The position numbers and the translations under genes were made by a program. This document shows, in pieces, positions 36,601-45,798 of a DNA stretch of 64,000 bases. Source of the DNA: Kitasatospora sp. NBC_00315 (GTDB lineage Bacteria; Actinomycetota; Actinomycetes; Streptomycetales; Streptomycetaceae). The notes under the pieces were generated by a model that worked only from the letters and a program-made list of their open reading frames with translations, made no database searches and was not told where the DNA came from. Position 1 is the stretch's first letter; the number at the start of each line of letters is the position of its first letter. The stretch spans positions 992,001-1,056,000 of the forward strand of contig NZ_CP108025.1 of assembly GCF_041435095.1 (NCBI RefSeq), written 5' to 3'.

Positions 36601-37853
36601 CCCGGCGGGTCGCGATCACCGGCATCGGCGTGGTCGCCCCGGGCGGCGTCGGCGTGCCGGCCTTCTGGGATCTCCTCACCTCCGGCCGGACGGCCACCCG
36701 GGGCATCACCCTCTTCAACCCCGAGGGGTTCCGCTCCCGGATCGCGGCCGAGTGCGACTTCGACCCGGCCGTACACGGCCTGGACCTCGCGACCGTCCAG
36801 CGCTCCGACCGCTACGTGCAGTTCGCGCTGGTGGCGGCCGCCGAGGCGGTGGCCGACTCGGGCCTGGACCTGCAGGCCGAGGACCCCTGGCGGGTCGGGG
36901 TCTCGCTCGGCACGGCCGTCGGCGGCACCACCCGGCTGGAGCACGACTACGCCCTGGTGAGCGCCGGCGGCGCCCGCTGGGACGTCGACCACGCCCGGGC
37001 CGAGCCGCACCTGCACCGGGCGTTCGCGCCGAGCACGCTCGCCTCCGCGGTGGCCGAGCGGACCGGGGCGCGCGGACCGGTGCAGACCGTCTCGACCGGG
37101 TGCACCTCGGGCCTGGACGCGATCGGCTACGCCTTCCACGCCGTGGAGGACGGCCGCGCCGACATCTGCATCGCCGGGGCATCCGACTCCCCGATCTCGC
37201 CGATCACCGTCGCGTGCTTCGACGCCATCAAGGCGACCTCGGAGCACAACGACGACCCGGCGCACGCCTCCCGCCCCTTCGACGCCGACCGGGACGGCTT
37301 CGTCCTCGGTGAGGGCGGCGCCGTCCTGGTGCTGGAGGAGCTGGAGCACGCCCGTCGGCGCGGCGCGCGGATCTACGGCGAACTCGGCGGCTTCGCCACG
37401 TTCGGCAACGCGTACCACATGACCGGGCTCACCCAGGAGGGCCTGGAGATGTCGCACGCGATCGACGAGGCGCTCGCCCACGCCCGGGTCGCACGCACCG
37501 ACGTCGACTACGTCAACGCGCACGGCTCGGGCACCAAGCAGAACGACCGGCACGAGACCGCCGCGGTGAAGCGCTCACTGGGCGACCACGCCTACGGGAC
37601 GCCGATGAGTTCGATCAAGTCGATGGTCGGTCATTCGCTCGGGGCGATCGGGGCGATCGAGGTCGTCGCCTGCACCCTCGCGCTGGCCCACGGCGTGGTG
37701 CCGCCGACCGCCAACTACGAGACCCCGGACCCGGAGTGCGACCTCGACTACGTGCCGCGGACCGCGCGGGAGCTGCCGCTGCGCAACATCCTGTCGGTCG
37801 GCAGCGGGTTCGGCGGCTTCCAGTCCGCCGTAGTGCTGAGCAGAACGGGGTGA
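36597..37853 (+). CDS. whiE-ORFIII: Type II polyketide ketosynthase alpha (WhiE ORFIII-like)
   Basis: A 418-residue condensing enzyme that extends the polyketide chain with KS-beta and ACP. Start [17 protein letters not shown]. The active Cys lies in [15 protein letters not shown] (about residue 168); the catalytic His are in [17 protein letters not shown] and [18 protein letters not shown]. Full length, coupled to the cupin gene by ATGA and followed by KS-beta after four bases. Confidence 0.97.
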   Translation: MTRRVAITGIGVVAPGGVGVPAFWDLLTSGRTATRGITLFNPEGFRSRIAAECDFDPAVHGLDLATVQRSDRYVQFALVAAAEAVADSGLDLQAEDPWRVGVSLGTAVGGTTRLEHDYALVSAGGARWDVDHARAEPHLHRAFAPSTLASAVAERTGARGPVQTVSTGCTSGLDAIGYAFHAVEDGRADICIAGASDSPISPITVACFDAIKATSEHNDDPAHASRPFDADRDGFVLGEGGAVLVLEELEHARRRGARIYGELGGFATFGNAYHMTGLTQEGLEMSHAIDEALAHARVARTDVDYVNAHGSGTKQNDRHETAAVKRSLGDHAYGTPMSSIKSMVGHSLGAIGAIEVVACTLALAHGVVPPTANYETPDPECDLDYVPRTARELPLRNILSVGSGFGGFQSAVVLSRTG

Positions 37854-37857
37854 GAAC

Positions 37858-39105
37858 ATGACGGCACGTCAGCAGGAGCGCCGGGCGGTGGTGACCGGCC
37901 TCGGCGTGGTCGCCCCCAGCGGCGTCGGGGCCGACGCCTTCTGGAAGGCCACCCGGCAGGGGGTCAGCGTCATCGGCCGGATCGACCGGGAGGGCTGCGA
38001 CGGGTTCCCGCTGCGGGTCGCCGGCGAGGTCCGCGACTTCGACGCGGGCGGTGCGATCGACGGCCGCTTCCTGGTCCAGACGGACCGCTTCACGCACTAC
38101 GCGATGGCCGCGGCCGACCTCGCGGTGGCCGACGCCGGGTTCACCCCCGACGAGAACGCGCCGTTCGGCGTGGGCGTGGTCACCGCGGCCGGCTCCGGCG
38201 GCGGCGAGTTCGGCCAGCGCGAGCTCCAGCACCTGTGGGGCGAGGGGCCGCGGTTCGTCGGCCCCTACCAGTCCATCGCGTGGTTCTACGCGGCCAGCAC
38301 CGGCCAGATCTCCATCCGCGGCGGCTTCAAGGGGCCCTGCGGCGTGGTCGCCAGCGACGAGGCCGGCGGCCTGGACGCGCTGGCCCACGCCGCCAGGGCC
38401 GTACGGCGCGGCACGGACGCGGTGGTGGTCGGCGCCGCCGAGGCACCGCTGGCGCCGTACTCGATGGTCTGCCAGCTCGGCTATCCCGAGCTCAGCCTCA
38501 GCGACGACCCCGCGCGCGCCTACCTGCCGTTCTCGGCCGGGGCGAGCGGGTTCGTCCCCGCCGAGGGCGGGGCGATGCTGATGGTCGAGGGCGAGGACAC
38601 CGCCCGGCGGCGCGGCGCCCGGGTCCGGGCCGTACTGGCCGGACACGGCGCCACCTTCACCGGCGCCTCCCGCTGGGAGGACTCCAGGGAGGGACTGGTC
38701 CGGGCCATCCGGATCGCCCTCGACCAGGCCCGGTGCTCGGCCGAGGAGATCGACGTGGTCTTCGCCGACGCCATGGGCGTGCCGGCGGCCGACCGCGCCG
38801 AGGCGCTCGCACTGGCCGACGCCCTGGGCCCGTACGCCGAACGCGTCCCGGTGACCGCCCCCAAGGCGGGCATCGGGCGGGCCTACTGCGGCGCGCCGCT
38901 GCTGGACGTGGCGGCGGCCGTACTCGCCATGGAGGACGGCGTGCTGCCGCCCACCCCCAACGTCACCGAGGTCTGCCACGACCTCGCCCTGGTGACCGGA
39001 CACGCCCGGCCGGCCGAGCTGCACACCGCACTCGTGCTGAGCCGGGGGCTGATGGGCTCCAACGCCGCCCTGGTGGTCCGCCGCGGCGACGGCGGCGGGC
39101 GCTGA
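37858..39105 (+). CDS. whiE-ORFIV: Type II polyketide ketosynthase beta, chain-length factor (WhiE ORFIV-like)
   Basis: A 415-residue partner of KS-alpha that sets chain length. It is KS-like throughout (RRAVVTGLGVVAPSGVGADAFW), but the position of the active Cys is Glu: VASDEAGGLDALAHA aligned with [14 protein letters not shown]. Most antibiotic KS-beta proteins have Gln there; Glu is, as I recall, a feature of spore pigment enzymes. One His site is also replaced (FADAMGVPAADRAEALA). ATG 37858 lies four bases after the KS-alpha stop. Confidence 0.96.
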   Translation: MTARQQERRAVVTGLGVVAPSGVGADAFWKATRQGVSVIGRIDREGCDGFPLRVAGEVRDFDAGGAIDGRFLVQTDRFTHYAMAAADLAVADAGFTPDENAPFGVGVVTAAGSGGGEFGQRELQHLWGEGPRFVGPYQSIAWFYAASTGQISIRGGFKGPCGVVASDEAGGLDALAHAARAVRRGTDAVVVGAAEAPLAPYSMVCQLGYPELSLSDDPARAYLPFSAGASGFVPAEGGAMLMVEGEDTARRRGARVRAVLAGHGATFTGASRWEDSREGLVRAIRIALDQARCSAEEIDVVFADAMGVPAADRAEALALADALGPYAERVPVTAPKAGIGRAYCGAPLLDVAAAVLAMEDGVLPPTPNVTEVCHDLALVTGHARPAELHTALVLSRGLMGSNAALVVRRGDGGGR

Positions 39106-39184
39106 GGCACCCGCCCGGAGCAACCGTCCGCACAGCGGCCGGCGCCGGCGCCGGCCTTCACCGACAGTGAGCAGGAGAACCACC

Positions 39185-40243
<1,059 letters not shown>

Positions 40244-40281
40244 GCGGGCCCCGCGCGCACGACACCCGCTCCGCCGGACAC

Positions 40282-40330
40282 GCCGAGGGCGCCGGCCGGT
40301 CTCCCCCGAGACCCGGCCGGCGCCCTCGGC
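40282..40330 (+). terminator. Terminator of the spore pigment operon
   Basis: An 18-bp perfect stem, GCCGAGGGCGCCGGCCGG (40282-40299) with its complement (40313-40330), and a 13-base loop that adds CTC/GAG. The rest of the 414-base gap to 40657 shows no gene. Confidence 0.88.
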
Positions 40331-40657
40331 ACGTGCATCCCCGGGGCGAGCCGCGGGCGACACCCGCCGGCCCGGGCCCGGGCGGCGGCGGCAGGACGGG
40401 CCGGGCGGCGCCGAATGACCCGTCCGGCGGCAGGGTCCGGGCCGGGGAACCGAGTTGACACATGGTCGGACCGAATGGCGCGGCAGCCGGGTGAAGAACT
40501 CCCACAGTCCACCCGAAGGGCCCAGGACTTTACCGACGCGTGACATCCCCCGGTGGCGACGCCGTCGAATCTGACGGACCGTGAGACGGACGCCCCGTGC
40601 GATCCCCTCGCCGACGACCTGTCGGCAGTCGCACACCGCGCCGGAAGGACCACCCCC

Positions 40658-41020
40658 ATGCGTTCTGCACGCACCCTGCTGACCGGAGCGGCCATCGCCG
40701 CCACCCTCACCCTCGGCGCCCCCGCCGTCGCCGCCTTCGCCGCCGACTCTCCCGACTCGGGCAAGACCCTGACCTGGGAGGAGAAGCAGGAGAAGGCCGC
40801 CAGCCCCGACGGCCAGAAGACCTGGGAGGAGAAGCAGGCCACCGGCAAGCCCGACTCCACCGAGGCGGAGAAGGCGCCCAAGGGCGGCGTGCACACCGGC
40901 GGCGGCGGTATGGCCGTCGCCGGCGACGGTGTGGCCTCCGGTGCCGCCCTGCTGCTCGGCGGGATCGGCGTCGGCGTGTACGCGCTGCGCCGCCGCAAGT
41001 CCGCGGGTGCCGCGATCTGA
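40658..41020 (+). CDS. Small exported protein with C-terminal membrane anchor, candidate sortase substrate
   Basis: A 120-residue protein. Signal peptide to about residue 29 (VAAFAADS). A charged stalk contains a repeated TWEEKQ unit (TLTWEEKQEKAASPDG, QKTWEEKQATGKPD). The C-terminus has GVHTGGGGMAV, a hydrophobic helix (GAALLLGGIGVGVYAL) and RRRK, the layout of a wall-sorting signal. No canonical LPXTG or LAXTG is present. A class F sortase follows 155 bases downstream in the same direction, which suggests pairing. ATG 40658 follows GGAAGGA. Confidence 0.72.
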   Translation: MRSARTLLTGAAIAATLTLGAPAVAAFAADSPDSGKTLTWEEKQEKAASPDGQKTWEEKQATGKPDSTEAEKAPKGGVHTGGGGMAVAGDGVASGAALLLGGIGVGVYALRRRKSAGAAI

Positions 41021-41055
41021 CCCGTGGCACCGGCCCGTAGGGCCGATCCGCGACT

Positions 41056-41091
41056 CCCCGCCGTGGCCGCTCACCAGCGGCCACGGCGGGG
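41056..41091 (+). terminator. Hairpin between the anchored protein and sortase genes
   Basis: CCCCGCCGTGGCCGCT and its exact complement form a 16-bp stem with a CACC loop, 35 bases past the stop at 41020. It would separate or attenuate expression of the downstream sortase. Confidence 0.8.
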
Positions 41092-41175
41092 GTGCACCGG
41101 GGGGACGGAGCAGACCAGGGGGCGGGAGCGGCCGCCGTACCGGCCGTACGGCCATGACCATGCGAGGCGTGTTCG

Positions 41176-41865
41176 ATGGGTGACCAGAGCGGCGGCCAGG
41201 GCGGCATGCCGGCACTGCTGCGGGTGGCGATGGCGGCGGCCGCCGTGGGCTGCCTGCTGATCTACAACTCGGTGGACGCGGCGCCGGCCCAGACCGCCGC
41301 CCCCGCCGCGGTCGGGGCCTCCTCCCCCGCCGCCGCCGCGCCGGCCCCGGCGGCGGCGCCGGCCGCCCCGACCCCGGCCGCCAGGGCCGCGCCCGTACTG
41401 GCGCGCTCGGCGCCGACCCGGCTGAGGATCCCCCAGATCGGCGTGAACGCGCCCTTCACCGAGCTGAAGCTCGACGCGCAGGGCGCGCTCAACGCCCCGG
41501 CGCCGGACGACAAGAACCTGGTCGGCTGGTACGGCGGCGGGCCCACCCCGGGCGAGCGCGGCAGCGCCGTGGTCGCCGGCCACGTCGACACCACGAAGGG
41601 CCCGGCGGTGTTCCTGCTGCTGCGGCTGCTGCTGCCCGGCAACCCGGTCGAGGTGACCCGCGCGGACGGCACGGTCGCGGTCTTCACCGTCGACTCCGTC
41701 CAGACCTTCCCGAAGGACGCGTTCCCCGACGCCAAGGTCTACGGCCCCACCGACGACGCCCAGTTGCGCCTGATCACCTGCGGCGGCACGTACGACCGCA
41801 AGCGCAAGGACTACCTCGACAACGTGGTCGTCTTCGCGCACCTGCAGTCCTCCCGCAAAGCCTGA
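41176..41865 (+). CDS. Class F sortase
   Basis: A 229-residue membrane-anchored transpeptidase. One N-terminal helix (LLRVAMAAAAVGCLLIYNSV), an Ala/Pro-rich stalk (about 35-75), then the sortase barrel from TRLRIPQIGVNAPFTEL. The catalytic triad is visible: His in VVAGHVDTTKGPAVF, Cys in LRLITCGGTYDRKRKDY and Arg in the same segment. ATG 41176 is used. The preceding gene encodes a candidate substrate. Confidence 0.9.
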   Translation: MGDQSGGQGGMPALLRVAMAAAAVGCLLIYNSVDAAPAQTAAPAAVGASSPAAAAPAPAAAPAAPTPAARAAPVLARSAPTRLRIPQIGVNAPFTELKLDAQGALNAPAPDDKNLVGWYGGGPTPGERGSAVVAGHVDTTKGPAVFLLLRLLLPGNPVEVTRADGTVAVFTVDSVQTFPKDAFPDAKVYGPTDDAQLRLITCGGTYDRKRKDYLDNVVVFAHLQSSRKA

Positions 41866-41871
41866 CCCACC

Positions 41872-41924
41872 CCGTACGCGCTGAGGGCCGGCACCTGGCG
41901 GGTGCCGGCCCTCAGCGCGTACGG
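41872..41924. terminator. Long bidirectional terminator between sortase and methyltransferase genes
   Basis: A perfect 24-bp stem (41872-41895 with 41901-41924) and a 5-base loop lie seven bases past the sortase stop and 28 bases before the end of the leftward methyltransferase. Confidence 0.92.
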
Positions 41925-41951
41925 TCGACGGATCGGACCGGAGCCGACGGA

Positions 41952-42983
41952 TCAGGCCGGGACGGTGCTCTCGAACGCGTGCAGGTACGGGTTGACCGGG
42001 CGGACCTCGCCGACCTTCAGCCCGGCGGCGGACATCAGGGAGAGCATGCTCGTCTTGGAGTGCTTGGCACCGCCGACGTTCAGCAGCAGCAGCAGGTCCA
42101 TCGCGGTGGTGAAGCGCATCGAGGGGCTGTCGTCCACCAGGTTCTCGACCACTACCACGCGGGCGCCCGGTGCGGCCGCCGCCACGACGTTGGCCAGCGT
42201 GCGCCGGGTGCTGTCGTCGTCCCACTCCAGGATGTTCTTGATGATGTAGAGGTCCGCGCGGACCGGGATCGCGTTGCGGCAGTCCCCGGGCACCAGGCGG
42301 GCCCGGTCGGCCAGTGCGCCGCCCTCGCGCAGCCGCGGGTCGGCGCCCGCGACCACCTTGGGCAGGTCGAGCAGGGTGCCGTGCAGGTCGGGGTGCTTCT
42401 CCAGCAGGCTGGCCAGGACGTGGCCCTGCCCGCCGCCGATGTCGACGACCGAACTGACACCGGTCAGGTCCAGGTACTCGGCGAGATCGGCCGCGGACTG
42501 CCGGCTGGAGGTGGTCATCGCCTTGTCGAACACCTTGGCCGAGTCACCGGCGTCGCTGTGCAGGTAGTCGAAGAACTCCTTGCCGAACACGTCGGGGAAG
42601 ACGTTCTTGCCCGAGCGCACCGCCTCGTCCAGCCGCGGCCACGCCTCCCAGGTCCACGGCTCGGTGCACCACAGGGAGATGTAGCGCAGGCTGTTCGGGG
42701 CGTCCTCGCGCAGCAGCCGGGACATCTCGGTGTGCGTGAAGCGGTCGCCGTCGGTCTCGGCGAAGATGCCGTAGCAGGACAGCGCGCGCAGCAGGCGGCG
42801 CAGCGGCTTGGGCTCGGTGTCCAGGGCCGACGCGAGGTCGTCCACGGTGGCCGGCTCCTCGCCCAGCGCGTCGGCGACGCCCAGGCGGGCGGCGGCCCGT
42901 ACGGCGGCGGCGCAGGCGGCGCCGAAGACGAGTTCGCGCAGGCGCATCGCGGCCTGCGGGTCGGTGATCGGTGCGGTGGTCAT
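41952..42983 (-). CDS. SAM-dependent O-methyltransferase (plant-type dimeric family)
   Basis: A 343-residue enzyme with an N-terminal dimerisation winged helix (AARLGVADALGEEPATVDDLASAL, LLRALSCYGIF) and a C-terminal Rossmann domain. SAM motif SSVVDIGGGQGHVLASLLE; VVVVENLV and the post-I acidic motif GTLLDLP follow. The catalytic base usually found as His in this family appears as Glu in IIKNILEWDDD, so transfer chemistry may differ. Relatives methylate aromatic polyketides, and the pigment operon lies 1.7 kb away, so pigment tailoring is plausible but unproven. Confidence 0.88.
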   Translation of the reverse strand: MTTAPITDPQAAMRLRELVFGAACAAAVRAAARLGVADALGEEPATVDDLASALDTEPKPLRRLLRALSCYGIFAETDGDRFTHTEMSRLLREDAPNSLRYISLWCTEPWTWEAWPRLDEAVRSGKNVFPDVFGKEFFDYLHSDAGDSAKVFDKAMTTSSRQSAADLAEYLDLTGVSSVVDIGGGQGHVLASLLEKHPDLHGTLLDLPKVVAGADPRLREGGALADRARLVPGDCRNAIPVRADLYIIKNILEWDDDSTRRTLANVVAAAAPGARVVVVENLVDDSPSMRFTTAMDLLLLLNVGGAKHSKTSMLSLMSAAGLKVGEVRPVNPYLHAFESTVPA

Positions 42984-43059
42984 GGGGCCGTCTTTCTGAG
43001 GGTCAGGATTCGGGTCGTACCGGGAGTGGTGCCGGGTCGGTACCGCGTGCGGCCGGGCG

Positions 43060-44121
43060 TCAGCAGCGGCCGGCCGGTTCGGAGACCGCGCAGTGGTTGC
43101 GGGTGAACACGTTGGTGGTGCCGGTGTCACGGTCGGCGAGATCCGCGGGACCGTTGCCGGACACCAGGTTGCCGCTGACGGTGATCCGGGCGTTCGGGAC
43201 GCCGACCAGGCTGCGGTAGAGGACGATGCCGCCGGACATCGAGGAGGATCCGACGTTGTCCTGCACCTGATTGCCCGTCACCAGACTGTCCTCGGCGCCG
43301 GTGAAGAGGATGCCGGTGCCCTGGATGGCGTCCAGCCGGGGGTTGGGCGGGCAGTACTTGTTGTTCCCGACCACCCGGTTCCCGCTGACGGTCAGCGCAC
43401 CGGCGCGCGGGACGCCCTCGTCGCCGACGACGAACACCCCGCCGCAGTTGCCGCTGATGCTGTTGTGCTCGACGGTGAGGTCGCGGGCCCGCCGAACGGT
43501 GACGCCGATCCGGTTGTCGTCCAGGCGGTTGTCCGCGATCACCGCGCCCTCGGTGTCGATGGCGCCGCCCTCGGTGTCGACCGCGTTGGCGAGGAAGATG
43601 CCGGACTGGCCGTTGCCGACCGCCTCGTTGCCCCTGAAGACGCCCCGGACGGACTTCTCCTGGCTGATGCCCTGCTGGCCGTTGTCCAGGGCGCGGACGG
43701 CGCGGACGGTCAGCCCGTCGGTCTCGGAGGCGGTGACGCCGTTCTTGCGGAAGCCGGAGACGGTGAGCGCCTCCAGGTGCACTCCGGTGAGGCGGTGACC
43801 CTCGGCGCCGGTGACGCAGAGACCGTGGCCGGCCGTGGCACAGGCTCCGGTGTCGGCCGCCGCGGGCGTGATCACGCTCTCCGGGCCGGCCCCACGGATC
43901 GTCAGGTCCGAGGTGGTGACCAGCACGCTCCCCTGGTAGCTGCCCGGCAGCAGCTGGACGGTGTCGCCGGGCGCGGCGGCGTCCACGGCCTGCTGGATGG
44001 ACTCACCGGGCCGGACCAGGTGCAGGGCGGAGGCGTGCGCCGGGGGCGCGGCGCCCAGCGTGATCAGGGCCGTGGCGGTGGCGGTGGCCGCCGCGAGGTG
44101 GGGAACCCGTCGCGTGAGCAT
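43060..44121 (-). CDS. Secreted right-handed parallel beta-helix protein
   Basis: A 353-residue exported protein. Signal peptide to about residue 31 (APPAHASA). The N-terminal cap LVRPGESIQQAVDAAAPGDTVQLLPGSYQG is the start typical of pectate-lyase-like and NosD-like beta-helices. Repeated rungs follow (LTVRAVRALDNGQQGI, VFRGNEAVGNGQSGIFL, LTVSGNRVVGNN, ITVSGNLVSGNG). No obvious lyase triad was recognised, so substrate is open. ATG 44121 is used; an upstream in-frame ATG would add MKRKESRFRF. Confidence 0.83.
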   Translation of the reverse strand: MLTRRVPHLAAATATATALITLGAAPPAHASALHLVRPGESIQQAVDAAAPGDTVQLLPGSYQGSVLVTTSDLTIRGAGPESVITPAAADTGACATAGHGLCVTGAEGHRLTGVHLEALTVSGFRKNGVTASETDGLTVRAVRALDNGQQGISQEKSVRGVFRGNEAVGNGQSGIFLANAVDTEGGAIDTEGAVIADNRLDDNRIGVTVRRARDLTVEHNSISGNCGGVFVVGDEGVPRAGALTVSGNRVVGNNKYCPPNPRLDAIQGTGILFTGAEDSLVTGNQVQDNVGSSSMSGGIVLYRSLVGVPNARITVSGNLVSGNGPADLADRDTGTTNVFTRNHCAVSEPAGRC

Positions 44122-44391
44122 GAATCGGAACCTGCTTTCCTTGCGTTTCCAAGCGCTTCCCAGCGCTTCCTGGCGTTTCCTGGCGCGATCGCGGAACGCG
44201 GTGCGGTGGGCGGCGGCCGGGCAGCGGCCTGGAGGTCCGCGGGTGCTCCGCCGAGGCGCGCGGGCGGGCATGCGTGTCCGCCGGTTCGACGCTATGGGCG
44301 CCGCCGCACACCCGCCACCGGGTGGGGCTGCGGGACTGACGGGGCATCGGCCGGTTGCCGTAACGAGGCGTCAGACCGGACCGGCCGCCCG

Positions 44392-44576
44392 GACGGCGCC
44401 GCCGAGCGGGACGGGACGGCGGGTGCGGGACGGCGCCGCCGAGCGGGACGGGACGGCGGGTGCGGGACGGCGCCGTCGAACGCGACGGGACGGCGGGTGC
44501 GGGACGGCGCCGTCGAACGCGACGGGACGGCGGGTGCGGGACGGCGCCGTCGAACGCGACGGGACGGCGGGTGCGG
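44392..44576. repeat. Five tandem 37-bp repeats in a divergent intergenic region
   Basis: Units of exactly 37 bases run without gaps from 44392. They share GACGGCGCCG at the start and GGGACGGCGGGTGCGG at the end. Units 1-2 have CCGAGCGG inside, units 3-5 TCGAACGC. The array lies between the leftward beta-helix gene (start 44121) and the rightward endonuclease IV gene (44679), 103 bases before the latter. No spacers, so not CRISPR. The unit is not a multiple of three, arguing against coding. The rest of the gap holds CGCTTCC-rich repeats near 44140-44175 only. Confidence 0.93.
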
Positions 44577-44678
44577 CGGTGACGCGCGCCGGGCCCCTCG
44601 CCGCGGGGTGCCCTGCGGGCGGGCGGGAGCCCGGGGGCCGGTGCCGGTCGCCCGGCGCCGCCGTGGCAGGCTCGGGGC

Positions 44679-45662
44679 ATGAACGCCGCACCGCTGACGC
44701 CCGCCGCCCGCAACCCGGTCGGGGCCCACGTACCGGTCGCCGCGAAGGGACTGGCGGGAACGGGGCTGGCGTACGCGCGGCGGGTCGGCGCGGAGACGGT
44801 GCAGGTGTTCGTGGCGAACCCGCGCGGCTGGGCCACTCCCCCGGGCAACCCGCGGCAGGACGAGGCCTTCCGGACGGCCTGCGCCGAGGAGGGCGTCCTG
44901 GCGTACGTGCACGCGCCCTACCTGATCAACTTCGGCTCGGAGACGACCGCGACCCGGGAGCGCTCCGCCGAGTCGCTGCGGCACTCGCTGCTGCGCGGGC
45001 ACGCGATCGGCGCGCGCGGGGTGGTCCTGCACACCGGCTCGGCCGTCGGTACGGCGCCCGACGGCGGCTCCCGGCGGCCCGAGGCGATGGCCCAGGTGCG
45101 GGCGGACCTGCGACCGTTGCTGGACGAGCTGGACGGGCTCGGCGAGGACGCGCCGATGCTGCTGCTGGAGCCGACCGCGGGCCAGGGCCGCTCGCTCTGC
45201 TCGCGGATGGAGGACCTCGCGGAGTACCTGGAGGCACTGGACGGGCACCCGGGCGTCGGGGTCTGCCTGGACACCTGCCACGCCTTCGCGGCCGGGCACG
45301 ACCTGGCGGCGCCGGGCGGGATGCCGGCCGTCCTGGACGCGCTGGTGGCCGCCGCCGGGCCCGGGCGGCTGCGGCTGATCCACGCCAACGACTCCGAGGA
45401 CGAGGTGGGTGCCCGTAAGGACCGGCACGCCAACATCGGTGACGGGCGGATCGGCGCGGCCCCGTTCCGGGCACTGTTCGAACACCCGGCGACCCTCGGC
45501 GTGCCCCTGGTGGTCGAGACCCCGGACCGCAGGCACGGGGGCGACGGCACCGGGCACGCGGCTGACATCGCACGGCTCAAGGAACTCCGGGCCGCGGCGG
45601 CGACGGCGTCCGTCACCGGGACAGCGGCGCTGCCGGCCCGGTCCGGCGCCGGCATCGGCTGA
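44679..45662 (+). CDS. nfo: Deoxyribonuclease IV (AP endonuclease family 2)
   Basis: A 327-residue TIM-barrel DNA repair enzyme cutting 5' of abasic sites. Metal ligands are in view: VHAPYLINFGSE, LLLEPTAGQGRSLC, CLDTCHAFAAGHDL, LRLIHANDSEDEVGARKDRHANIGDG and LVVETPDR. About 40 residues longer than E. coli Nfo, mainly at the Ala-rich C-terminus. ATG 44679. Confidence 0.94.
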   Translation: MNAAPLTPAARNPVGAHVPVAAKGLAGTGLAYARRVGAETVQVFVANPRGWATPPGNPRQDEAFRTACAEEGVLAYVHAPYLINFGSETTATRERSAESLRHSLLRGHAIGARGVVLHTGSAVGTAPDGGSRRPEAMAQVRADLRPLLDELDGLGEDAPMLLLEPTAGQGRSLCSRMEDLAEYLEALDGHPGVGVCLDTCHAFAAGHDLAAPGGMPAVLDALVAAAGPGRLRLIHANDSEDEVGARKDRHANIGDGRIGAAPFRALFEHPATLGVPLVVETPDRRHGGDGTGHAADIARLKELRAAAATASVTGTAALPARSGAGIG

Positions 45663-45798
45663 ACGGCCGCGGGCCGAACGGGCTGCCGAACGGTGCGGGC
45701 CGAGCCGCTCGGGCGTCCGAGCTGCCGGGGCCGGGCGACGGTGGCACGGTGGTACGGGGGATGCCCAGCACGCCGAGCACCCGCGAGGGGACCACCCG

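Noticed and set aside
44392..44576. Possible CRISPR array
   Set aside because: The 37-base units are contiguous with no spacers and no cas gene is present.
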